A DNA stretch of 64,000 nt from Erysipelatoclostridium sp. An173 (GTDB taxonomy: Bacteria; Bacillota_I; Bacilli_A; Erysipelotrichales; Coprobacillaceae), in NCBI RefSeq assembly GCF_002160495.1, contig NZ_NFKR01000001.1, positions 62,001 to 126,000 on the forward strand, written 5' to 3'. Positions 35,655 to 43,630 of the stretch are shown piece by piece. A program made the translations under genes and the position numbers. The notes below the pieces were generated by a model, which was not told the origin of the DNA, made no database searches, and saw only the letters and a list, made by a program, of their open reading frames with translations. Numbering within the stretch: the first letter of the stretch is position 1; each line of letters opens with the position of its first letter.

Positions 35655-38600
35655 TTAACTTGGATCAGATAAATCAATTGCTTCTTCTAATTTTACACTT
35701 ACTAATTTAGTGACCCCTTTTTGTTGCATTGTTGCACCATAAAGTAAATCGCATTCTTCCATTGTTCCTTCACGGTGTGTTACAACTATAAACTGTGTTG
35801 TTGATGAAAACTCTCTTAAATATTTAGCAAAACGCTCAACATTGGCAATATCTAAAGCTGCTTCAACCTCATCAAGAATACACATTGGAATTGGTTTAAC
35901 TCGTAAAATTGCAAATAAACAAGAAATAGCTATTAAAGCTTTTTCACCACCAGAAAATAAAGAAATGTTTTGAACCGCTTTACCCGGTGGCTGTACATCA
36001 ATATCAATCCCTGTTTCTAAAATATTAGTTGGATCGCTATATTTTATTTTAGCCTTACCACCACCAAATAAACTTCTAAAAACATGATTAAATTCAACGT
36101 TAATTTTCTCAAATGTTTCTGAAAAACGAGTAACCATTATTTCATCCATTTCTTTGATTGCTGCTAAAATACGATCTTGAGCTTCAAGTAAATCAATTCT
36201 TTGAGTATTCATATTTTCATAACGTTCACTAATTACTTTGTATTCCTCGATTGCATCAAGATTAACGTTTCCTAATCGTTTTATTTGTGTTCTTAAATCA
36301 TAAACTTCCTCTTTAGCTTGTTCAACATTAATTTCTTCTTGATATTGTTCAACAGCATATTCATAAGTCATATGATATTCATCATTTAATCGTGTTAAAT
36401 AGTTATTAAGCATTGTTTCTAATTTAGTAGCTTTAATAGTGTTTTCGTTAATTGCATTTTGAATATCTTTTTGATCTTTACGAATTGTTCTAAGCTCAAC
36501 ATCTAAAGCTTCATTTTCATTAGCGTAAGCCATACGCATCTCACGTTTACTTTTAATTTCTTCAGTTAACATATCGCGATATTTAATCGCTTCATTTAGC
36601 TGATCAATTAATTTGTTTTCGGTTTTACCGGATTTAAAATCATCTAATTCAATACTTTGTTCTGTCAATGATTCATATTCGGTTTTAGTTTTAATCAACT
36701 CTTCTTTTTTACTTTGAACTACTACTTCAAGTTTAGCATAAGCCATTTGTTTTTGAAGTAAGATATGTGAAACATCTTTAATTTCATTATCTAAAGCGTT
36801 GTGCAATTTTCGCTTTTTAACAAATTCTGTTTCTTGTTGTTCCAAGGTAATAGCTAATTGTTCTAATTCTCGTTTTTGTACTAACGAAGAACGTTGCTGA
36901 TTAATACTTCCACCCGTTAAAGAACCACCTACATTTACAATATCTCCTTCAAGAGTAACAACTCGATAACGAGCAAAAACTGCTTTACTAATTGCGTTAG
37001 CTGTCTCTAAATCTTTAGCGACAATTATGTTTCCAAGCTGATTTAAGACAACATTACCAATTTTATCATCATAAGTAATGAAATCACTAGCTACTCCTAA
37101 AAAACCAGCCATTGTGTTACATACTTCTAAATGTTCTAAACGAATTTGTCGTGGTTTCATTGTTGATACTGGTAAAAATGTTGCTCTCCCTGCTTTGTTA
37201 TTTCTTAAAAACTTAATTGTTTCACGAGCAGTTTGATCATCGCTAGTTACAACAAATTCAATGGCCCCTCCTAAAGCTGAAGAAATAGCCAGTTCATAAC
37301 CCTTTTGGGTTGTAATCAATTCACCTAAAACACCGATAATATTACGATTACTTTTCGCTAAATTTAATACTGTTTTAATACTTTGATGATAATTAGATTT
37401 ATTTTCAATAGCATCTAACAGTATTTCTTTTCTTGATCTGTTTTTGTTGATTTGACTTGATAATTGATTTAATTCATTTTTTAACTCTGTTAATCTTTTG
37501 TTTCGATTTTCCTGATCACGAGTTAATTGTTTTAAATCTTGTTCCGTGCTATTTAAACGCTCAACTCGATCGTTGTATTCATTTACAATATCACTTAAAA
37601 TTGCTTTCATATTAGCAATATTTTCTTGTAAATTTTCTTTGCTTGCTGATTGTAAAGCATGTTTTCTTTTTTGATCGATTTCTACTTTAGCAGTTTCTAA
37701 TTTTGATACATTAGATACTGCTTCTAATAACTTACTTTGTAATGAATTTACTTCTTGATCTAATTGATACATTTTCTTTTTTATATCATCATTACTATTT
37801 TCTTTCATTAAAATGTCAGCATCTAATGAAGCCTGCTGCTCATTTAAATCCTTGATTTCTTTACTTAAAACATCAAGGCTCTTTTTAGCTTCAGTAATTT
37901 CTTTTACTAGAACATTTACCTCAACTGCTGTTAGTTTTTCTTTAAGCTCAAGATATTTTTCAGCCTTATCTTTTTGCCTTTTTAAAGGACCAACCTGTTT
38001 TTCTAATTCAGCTACAATATCTCCAATTCGCTCTAAATTTTCTTTAGTCCGCTCTAATTTACGAATTGACTCAAGCTTTCTTTTTTTATATTTAGAAACT
38101 CCAGCAGCATCTTCAAAAATTCCACGTCTTTCCTCTGGCTTATTATCCGCAAAAGAAGAAATATTCCCTTGTGAAATAATTGAAAGTGAATCCTTACCTA
38201 ACCCTGTATCCATAATCAAATCAACAATATCTTTTAAACGACACTGTTGCTTGTTGATTAAATATTCCGCTTCATTATTTTGTCGATAAAGTCGTCGTGT
38301 AATTTCTACTTCATTGTAGTCATATTTCATAAATCTATCACTATTATCAAATACTAATGTTACTTCGGCAAGATTTTGAGCCCGGCGATCTTCACTTCCA
38401 GCAAAAATTACATCGCTCATATTAGCACCTCGCAATGATTTTACCGATTGCTCTCCTAAAACCCAGCGTACTGCATCAGAAATATTTGATTTCCCACAAC
38501 CATTAGGTCCAACTATTCCAGTTATCCCTGGTTGAAATTCAATATCAACTTTATCAGCAAATGATTTAAAACCGTGTATTTCGATTCTTTTTAAATACAT
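35655..38600 (-). CDS. smc: Chromosome segregation protein SMC with short arms
   Basis: Condensin ATPase that compacts and separates chromosomes. Walker A GPNGCGKSN at 31-39, hinge domain about residues 405-565 (IIGVLGELI through GGSLTGGS), signature LFSGGEKAL from 881 and Walker B ILDEVEAALD with Asp910-Glu911. All functional parts are present, but the length of 981 is about 200 residues less than Bacillus SMC; both coiled-coil arms are shortened. Mycoplasma SMC proteins are similarly short. The usual upstream gene rnc is missing; xpt precedes it by 16 nt. Confidence 0.96.
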   Translation of the reverse strand: MYLKRIEIHGFKSFADKVDIEFQPGITGIVGPNGCGKSNISDAVRWVLGEQSVKSLRGANMSDVIFAGSEDRRAQNLAEVTLVFDNSDRFMKYDYNEVEITRRLYRQNNEAEYLINKQQCRLKDIVDLIMDTGLGKDSLSIISQGNISSFADNKPEERRGIFEDAAGVSKYKKRKLESIRKLERTKENLERIGDIVAELEKQVGPLKRQKDKAEKYLELKEKLTAVEVNVLVKEITEAKKSLDVLSKEIKDLNEQQASLDADILMKENSNDDIKKKMYQLDQEVNSLQSKLLEAVSNVSKLETAKVEIDQKRKHALQSASKENLQENIANMKAILSDIVNEYNDRVERLNSTEQDLKQLTRDQENRNKRLTELKNELNQLSSQINKNRSRKEILLDAIENKSNYHQSIKTVLNLAKSNRNIIGVLGELITTQKGYELAISSALGGAIEFVVTSDDQTARETIKFLRNNKAGRATFLPVSTMKPRQIRLEHLEVCNTMAGFLGVASDFITYDDKIGNVVLNQLGNIIVAKDLETANAISKAVFARYRVVTLEGDIVNVGGSLTGGSINQQRSSLVQKRELEQLAITLEQQETEFVKKRKLHNALDNEIKDVSHILLQKQMAYAKLEVVVQSKKEELIKTKTEYESLTEQSIELDDFKSGKTENKLIDQLNEAIKYRDMLTEEIKSKREMRMAYANENEALDVELRTIRKDQKDIQNAINENTIKATKLETMLNNYLTRLNDEYHMTYEYAVEQYQEEINVEQAKEEVYDLRTQIKRLGNVNLDAIEEYKVISERYENMNTQRIDLLEAQDRILAAIKEMDEIMVTRFSETFEKINVEFNHVFRSLFGGGKAKIKYSDPTNILETGIDIDVQPPGKAVQNISLFSGGEKALIAISCLFAILRVKPIPMCILDEVEAALDIANVERFAKYLREFSSTTQFIVVTHREGTMEECDLLYGATMQQKGVTKLVSVKLEEAIDLSDPS

Positions 38601-38616
38601 TTATACCCTCTTTTCA

Positions 38617-39189
38617 CTATCTTAAAATCACCTTACCATCTTCAAAAGCATCAACAATTGCTAATGATTCTACTTGATATCCTTTTTCTTCAATTAATTT
38701 ACGTCCATCTTGGAACCCTTTTTCAATTACTATTCCAACTCCAGCTACACTTGCACCAGCTTGATTAATAATATCAATCAAACCTAATACTGCTTGTCCA
38801 TTAGCCAAAAAGTCATCAATAATTAAAATATGATCATCTTTATCTAAATATTTTTTACTTACAATTGCATCATAATCAATTCCTTTTGTAAATGAATGTA
38901 CTTTAGATGTATATAAATGAGTACTTGTTGTTTTAGCTGTTCCCTTTTTAGCAAACACAACAGGTACATCATCAAATTCAAAAGCTGTTGCTAAAGCAAT
39001 ACCAATTCCTGATGCTTCAATTGTAAGAATCTTATTGATCTTAACATCTTTAAATCTTACTTTAAATTCTTTTGCTATTTGACGATATAGTGTACAGTCA
39101 ATCTGATGATTCAAAAAGCTGTCTACACGTAAAATATCTGGCATAATAACAATTCCGTCTTTTAAAATTCTTTCTTTTAATAATTCCAT
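38617..39189 (-). CDS. xpt: Xanthine phosphoribosyltransferase
   Basis: Salvages xanthine to XMP with PRPP. The PRPP loop ILIIDDFLANGQA is at residues 121-133, the form characteristic of Xpt, and the start MELLKERILKDGIVIMPDILRVDSFLNHQI is family-like. Length 190. It lies 2 nt after the histidine kinase gene and 16 nt before smc, so no room for the purine riboswitch seen upstream of xpt in Bacillus, and no pbuX follows. Confidence 0.94.
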   Translation of the reverse strand: MELLKERILKDGIVIMPDILRVDSFLNHQIDCTLYRQIAKEFKVRFKDVKINKILTIEASGIGIALATAFEFDDVPVVFAKKGTAKTTSTHLYTSKVHSFTKGIDYDAIVSKKYLDKDDHILIIDDFLANGQAVLGLIDIINQAGASVAGVGIVIEKGFQDGRKLIEEKGYQVESLAIVDAFEDGKVILR

Positions 39190-39191
39190 TA

Positions 39192-40589
39192 CTAGTCCTT
39201 TCTATTTAAAGATAACTTATCCTTTAAATCAATAAATTTTCGTTCACTTGGTAATCTTACAATAAATGTAGAACCAACGTCCACTTGAGATATTACATCA
39301 ATATTACCATGATGTAAATCAATAATTGATTTAACTATTGATAATCCCAAACCATTTCCTTCAACAGAGCGTGCTTTTTCCTCACGGTAGAACCGCTCAA
39401 AAATATGTGAAATAACTTCTTTAGACATTCCATGACCGGTATCTTCAATCGATACTTCAACATCACGAGCAGTCTTTTTTACACTGACAGTAACTAAACC
39501 ACCATTATCAGTATATTTGATAGCATTTGAAATTAAATTGATCCATACTTGTTCTAATCGCTGTTCATCACCATAAATCATGATATCCTTACGAGGCTGC
39601 TCAAATTGAATCTCAATATCCTTTAAAATTGCTTGATTTTCTTGAGTAGAAATAACACGATCTAACTGTTCGACAATAGAATATGTGGTAAACTCCAATT
39701 CAACATCTTCACGCTCTAACAAAGTTAACTGCAACATATTTTTAGATAACGTTGATAAACGCTTTGATTGAAACAAAATAATGTCAGCATATTTTTGTCG
39801 TTGTTCCTTTGGTAAATCCTCTTCTTTTAATATATTAGCAAATCCCTGGATAGCCGTTAATGGTGTTTGAAACTCATGAGATATATCCGAAATAAATTTC
39901 TGACGAATTTCTTCTTGTTTAGCAAGCTGTTGGGCCATCTGGTTAAACCCCTGATTTAATTGCGATATTTCATCATCACCAACGTAATTAACGCGAACAC
40001 TATAATTACCTTTTGATAATTCTTTAGTTGCTTTTGTTAGTCGCGTAATTGGCTTAACAATGATATCAGCTATCGCTAAAAACACCAGGTTTCCTGATAA
40101 AAATACACAACCAAGAATTAACACTGCTGAATTAGCAAAAATTCTTTTTTCATAACTGGTATCTTTTTGGATATATACATAAGCATTGCTATCACCAATT
40201 TCAATTAAACTGCCATAAGTTTGATAATTGTTTTCTTCACCATAAACACCATTTTTATTTTCATCAAAATAGTATGACTGCATCTGCTTTTCATCAGGAG
40301 CATGCATAGTTGTCTTACCAAAAGTAAAATAACCAATTTCTGGTGAAAAAATAGTGGTATTAACTTGCGTGCTGTTTGAATATTTACTTAATACATCATT
40401 TAATTTAGTTCTATCTGTGCTATTTATCACACTAGCAATAAAATCACTGGTTGCTGATAATTCAGTTTGCGCCATATCATCAATCTGGTCATAATTGCTT
40501 TTTAAAGCAATAATCCCTGAAACCGAAAAACTAAAAATAATCGTAATTAAAAAACCACAGATTAGTTTTCCATAAATTGATTTCATCAT
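39192..40589 (-). CDS. Membrane sensor histidine kinase
   Basis: 465 residues: TM1 about 7-29, extracellular sensor loop about 30-150, TM2 about 153-176, HAMP 177-230, phosphoacceptor His238 in SDISHEFQTPLTAIQGF, and ATPase domain with N box NLISNAIKYTDNGG and G box GNGLGLSIVKSII. The start overlaps the response regulator stop (ATGA). The extracellular domain is not one I recognise. A PhoR- or ResE-like role is possible but there is no PAS domain. It is followed after 2 nt by xpt. Confidence 0.94.
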   Translation of the reverse strand: MMKSIYGKLICGFLITIIFSFSVSGIIALKSNYDQIDDMAQTELSATSDFIASVINSTDRTKLNDVLSKYSNSTQVNTTIFSPEIGYFTFGKTTMHAPDEKQMQSYYFDENKNGVYGEENNYQTYGSLIEIGDSNAYVYIQKDTSYEKRIFANSAVLILGCVFLSGNLVFLAIADIIVKPITRLTKATKELSKGNYSVRVNYVGDDEISQLNQGFNQMAQQLAKQEEIRQKFISDISHEFQTPLTAIQGFANILKEEDLPKEQRQKYADIILFQSKRLSTLSKNMLQLTLLEREDVELEFTTYSIVEQLDRVISTQENQAILKDIEIQFEQPRKDIMIYGDEQRLEQVWINLISNAIKYTDNGGLVTVSVKKTARDVEVSIEDTGHGMSKEVISHIFERFYREEKARSVEGNGLGLSIVKSIIDLHHGNIDVISQVDVGSTFIVRLPSERKFIDLKDKLSLNRKD

Positions 40590-41257
40590 TCTACTTCGAC
40601 CTTATAACCTAACCCTCGTACCGTTACTACTTTAAAGCCTGGTAAATGCCCCAAATTTTCACGGATTCTTTTAATATGAACATCGACTGTTCGATCAAAG
40701 CCATCATAATCCATTCCCCAGATTTTTTCAATTAACTGTTCCCTACTAAATATCTGATCAGGATGTTTAGCAAGTTCAAAAACTAATTCAAATTGTTTTA
40801 ATGGTAAATGAATCGTTTCATCATGATAACGAATCTCATACTTATCACCATCAAATTCAACATCATTTAACTTAACAATATTAGAAGTATTTACGCTATA
40901 ACGTTTTAATACAGCTCGAACTCGTGCCATTAATTCAGTTGGATCGAATGGTTTAACAACATAATCATCAGCCCCTACTGAAAAACCACGCAGCTTATCT
41001 TTACTTTCACCTTTAGCTGTTAACATGATTACTGGAATATCCTTAAACTCTTTTAAGTTTTCAACCAATTCAAAACCATCCATTACAGGCATCATTACAT
41101 CAATGATCCCTAAATCAATATATTCATTTTCAAATATTTCCAATGCTTCTTCGCCATCTCCAGCTTCTAAAACTTCAAAGCCTTCTTTATTTAAATAAAA
41201 TTTAATTAATTCACGAATGTCTTTTTCATCGTCTACTACTAAAACTTTTGCTTTCAA
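40586..41257 (-). CDS. OmpR/PhoB-family response regulator
   Basis: Receiver domain with acidic pocket VVDDEKD (7-13), phosphoacceptor Asp53 in IIDVMMPVMDG and Lys102 in VKPFDP, then a winged-helix DNA-binding domain ending FDRTVDVHIKRIRENLG and VTVRGLGYKVE. 223 residues. The start is probably TTG at 41257 because GAGGTG lies 6 nt upstream; the GTG at 41266 is part of that ribosome binding site. First gene of a close-packed run that continues through smc to ffh. Confidence 0.94.
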   Translation of the reverse strand: MKAKVLVVDDEKDIRELIKFYLNKEGFEVLEAGDGEEALEIFENEYIDLGIIDVMMPVMDGFELVENLKEFKDIPVIMLTAKGESKDKLRGFSVGADDYVVKPFDPTELMARVRAVLKRYSVNTSNIVKLNDVEFDGDKYEIRYHDETIHLPLKQFELVFELAKHPDQIFSREQLIEKIWGMDYDGFDRTVDVHIKRIRENLGHLPGFKVVTVRGLGYKVEVE

Positions 41258-41282
41258 TCTTAACACCTCAATTCATTGTAAG

Positions 41283-41310
41283 ATTATATCATATTTTATT
41301 ACCTAAACAA
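41283..41310 (-). promoter_or_regulatory. Promoter of the response regulator gene
   Basis: TTGTTT (41310-41305), 16-nt spacer and TATAAT (41288-41283) with TGA in front, giving an extended -10. The gap 41258-41536 is the divergent control region shared with the plus-strand metalloprotein gene. Confidence 0.6.
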
Positions 41311-41451
41311 ATAATCATTTAAAGTTATTTGTTATTTCTAAACCCTAATTTCAAATAATGTATCGATAAATTATAATTGTTTATAAAAATCATTAGTAAA
41401 CTTTCTTTAAATTAATAATTATGTTATTAAACTTTTAAATGAAAACAACCG

Positions 41452-41476
41452 TTTTAGTTTTATTAACAAACTAAAA
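41452..41476. repeat. Inverted repeat in the divergent control region
   Basis: Perfect 9-bp arms TTTTAGTTT (41452-41460) and AAACTAAAA (41468-41476) with a 7-nt centre, 27 nt upstream of the -10 box of the plus-strand gene. It has no T-tract, so it is more like an operator than a terminator. Confidence 0.5.
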
Positions 41477-41499
41477 TCATATTATTTATCATTTTTGTT

Positions 41500-41508
41500 T
41501 GTTATAAT
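41500..41508 (+). promoter_or_regulatory. Extended -10 promoter of the M1-like gene
   Basis: TGTTATAAT on the plus strand, 28 nt before the GTG start. The region 17 nt upstream has no clear -35 hexamer. Confidence 0.55.
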
Positions 41509-41536
41509 ATAACTAGTTATACAAAGGAGTTTTAAA

Positions 41537-42619
41537 GTGAAAGCAACAATATATTTGAAAGTTTATGAAAACTTTGATATCGATGGTAAAATCATTTATA
41601 AAGAGTTAACTAAGGGAGTTGACCAGTATTATTGTAATACTGGTTATAATTTAACGTGTGAAAATGGTAAGATTATAAAAATTCAAGAAGTAAATAACAA
41701 TATTAAATATGTTTCAATTGAACACGAGCAAAATCTAACAATATATTTTAAAGGTATATTAAATGTGCCTTTAAAAACCAGTCAAACTAAAACTAAAAAT
41801 TATCTAGAAGCTAATATTGAATCAGCTATTATTCCTTTATTAACTAATCTATCAAAAAATGATTATGAAATATTTTTATCTTTACCAGATGATTTTAGAG
41901 CTGTTGGCTTTATCAAAAAAGAAAATTACTATTATCGATATTTGACAAAGACTTTTGACATTGCTTTGATTATTTATCATAAAGATGTAACTTATCAATA
42001 CTCGTTAGACTCTATAAACATCGTTGCTCATAATTATCATCCGATCGAAAAAATCAAACAAATGGCAAAAATTGCCAATGATATTTATAACAAATACACC
42101 AAATTATTTTCACCATGTGCTTTTGATCATGTCAATATCGTTTTAAACCCACGTTTTGATAACGGCGCCTACGTTCGTGATAATCTGGTTTGCTTAGTTG
42201 ATCAAATTGAAGGATTGGATCAGCAAACATTTTTGCATTTAGCCCATGAAATCTCTCATTTGTGGTGGCAAAATTCTGATTTATTGTTTAATAGTCTTTG
42301 GATTGATGAAACATTTGCCCAATATAGTGCCTTATTATTAGTAAAAGAAAAATTTGGATCATCAGTTTATCAACAAATAATTGATCAATTCCAAGCTAAG
42401 AGTGCTACAATGGCTTCTCTAGCAAGTATTCAATCTAATGTAACTGACCGTTTTGCAATTCATTACTATAAGGGTCCTTGTTTATTTGATGAACTAGCAA
42501 AAACTATTGGTGAGTGTCAAATGATCGAATTAATGAAAAAATGTTATCAAGAAAAAATCAGTACTAGTGAACAGTTTTTAAAACTTTGTCCTGAATTTAA
42601 AAAATTATATTATCGCTAA
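41537..42619 (+). CDS. M1-like gluzincin metallopeptidase without recognisable GxMEN motif
   Basis: 360 residues, GTG start at 41537 after AAGGAG. The zinc motif is HEISH at residues 237-241, followed by LWW and, 16 residues on, the third ligand Glu258 in LWIDETFAQYS, the arrangement of M1 aminopeptidases. The exopeptidase motif GxMEN normally found about 28 residues before HExxH is replaced by FDNGAYVRDNLVCL. There is no signal peptide. The N-terminal half is beta-rich like the M1 first domain; the large C-terminal domain is absent. Substrate unknown. It is alone on the plus strand among minus-strand genes. Confidence 0.85.
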   Translation: MKATIYLKVYENFDIDGKIIYKELTKGVDQYYCNTGYNLTCENGKIIKIQEVNNNIKYVSIEHEQNLTIYFKGILNVPLKTSQTKTKNYLEANIESAIIPLLTNLSKNDYEIFLSLPDDFRAVGFIKKENYYYRYLTKTFDIALIIYHKDVTYQYSLDSINIVAHNYHPIEKIKQMAKIANDIYNKYTKLFSPCAFDHVNIVLNPRFDNGAYVRDNLVCLVDQIEGLDQQTFLHLAHEISHLWWQNSDLLFNSLWIDETFAQYSALLLVKEKFGSSVYQQIIDQFQAKSATMASLASIQSNVTDRFAIHYYKGPCLFDELAKTIGECQMIELMKKCYQEKISTSEQFLKLCPEFKKLYYR

Positions 42620-42654
42620 AAAGCAGTTTAATGACTACTCATCAAACTGCTTTT
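42619..42654. terminator. Bidirectional terminator between the M1-like gene and pstS
   Basis: Perfect 11-bp stem (42619-42629 with 42644-42654, 14-nt loop) between two convergent genes, with A and T runs at the stem base. It begins at the stop codon of the plus-strand gene. Confidence 0.75.
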
Positions 42655-42658
42655 ATAT

Positions 42659-43483
42659 TTAGCTTGCAGGATCAACTGGAATTAATCCAACTGACTCAAT
42701 GATCTTGCGACCATCTTCACTATAAATATATTTAAATAAATTTTGTACTTGTTCACTTTGCTCTTCGATAGTTCCTTTTGTTGCCATTACAAATGGTCTT
42801 TGTAATGAGTAGCTTCCATCTATGATAGCTTCATCTGTTGCATAAACACCATCGATTGCTAAAGTCTTGATAGAATCATCTACTACATCTAAAGAAACAT
42901 AACCAATTGCTCCAGGAATAGATCTAACTTTAGCTACAATTGGTCCTGACTCGTTTACTTCATTTGCATACTCACATTTTTCTTCAAGTCCTAATATTTC
43001 TTCAAAAGCACTGCGTGTTCCCGAACCAGCTTCACGACCAATGACAACAATTGGTAAATCATCACCACCAACTTCTTTCCAGTTTCTAATCTTACCAGTA
43101 TAAATATCAATTAATTGTTCTTTTGTAAGATTATCTGTCTTATTATCAGTATCAGTTACAATTGCAATCGCATCAATAGCAACAACATTTGAAACTAGAC
43201 CTTGTTCTAATTCACTTTCTTTTAATTCACGAGATGAATTACCAATATCACTTTTCCCATTGATTACAGCTTCAATACCAGCACTTGAACCAGTAAACTG
43301 GGGTTCTAAACTTAACTCTGGATAATCATAAACAACACCATCTTTAATAGCATTTACCATTTTTTCCATTGAAGTTGAACCATTTAAACTGATTTTTTGT
43401 GTTTCGACATCAGCAGAAGCTGATAATCCAATCATTGCAAAGCAAACTGCTAATACAACAATTACTATTCCAAATTTTTTCAT
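42659..43483 (-). CDS. pstS: Phosphate-binding protein PstS family
   Basis: Periplasm-type substrate-binding protein for phosphate. Signal peptide MKKFGIVIVVLAVCFAMIG with a likely signal peptidase I site after SASA; the Cys14 is not in a normal lipobox. The phosphate-binding loops are present: NGSTSMEKMV, GSSAGIEAV and GREAGSGTRSAFEE. Length 274. No pstC, pstA, pstB or phoU lies next to it. Two direct repeats of Pho-box type are found upstream. A non-lipidated form without transporter genes is unusual for a Gram-positive. Confidence 0.9.
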   Translation of the reverse strand: MKKFGIVIVVLAVCFAMIGLSASADVETQKISLNGSTSMEKMVNAIKDGVVYDYPELSLEPQFTGSSAGIEAVINGKSDIGNSSRELKESELEQGLVSNVVAIDAIAIVTDTDNKTDNLTKEQLIDIYTGKIRNWKEVGGDDLPIVVIGREAGSGTRSAFEEILGLEEKCEYANEVNESGPIVAKVRSIPGAIGYVSLDVVDDSIKTLAIDGVYATDEAIIDGSYSLQRPFVMATKGTIEEQSEQVQNLFKYIYSEDGRKIIESVGLIPVDPAS

Positions 43484-43573
43484 CTATGTATGTCCATCCT
43501 TATAAAAATTAATTTTACAAGTCATAGTTTATCAATTTTAACTATAAATTTCATTAATTTTTACCTTGATTTT

Positions 43574-43590
43574 TGTTAAGATTAAGTTAA
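43574..43590 (-). promoter_or_regulatory. Pho-box-like direct repeats upstream of pstS
   Basis: On the minus strand TTAACT (43590-43585), 5 nt, TTAACA (43579-43574), that is an 11-bp period as in PhoP sites of Bacillus. A further TTAATG lies two periods on. The block is about 100 nt upstream of the pstS start; the -10 box is not clear. Confidence 0.5.
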
Positions 43591-43603
43591 AGGTGGGAAA
43601 TAT

Positions 43604-43630
43604 AACAAAAAACTGGTGCAATCACCAGTT
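43604..43630 (-). terminator. Terminator of the nrnA/552-residue membrane protein operon
   Basis: A perfect 8-bp stem (43611-43618 with 43623-43630, 4-nt loop) and a T-run on the minus strand. It meets the stop codon of the membrane protein gene. Confidence 0.88.

Noticed and set aside
38617-39260. Purine riboswitch upstream of xpt
   Set aside because: xpt starts 2 nt after the kinase gene; there is no untranslated region to hold one.
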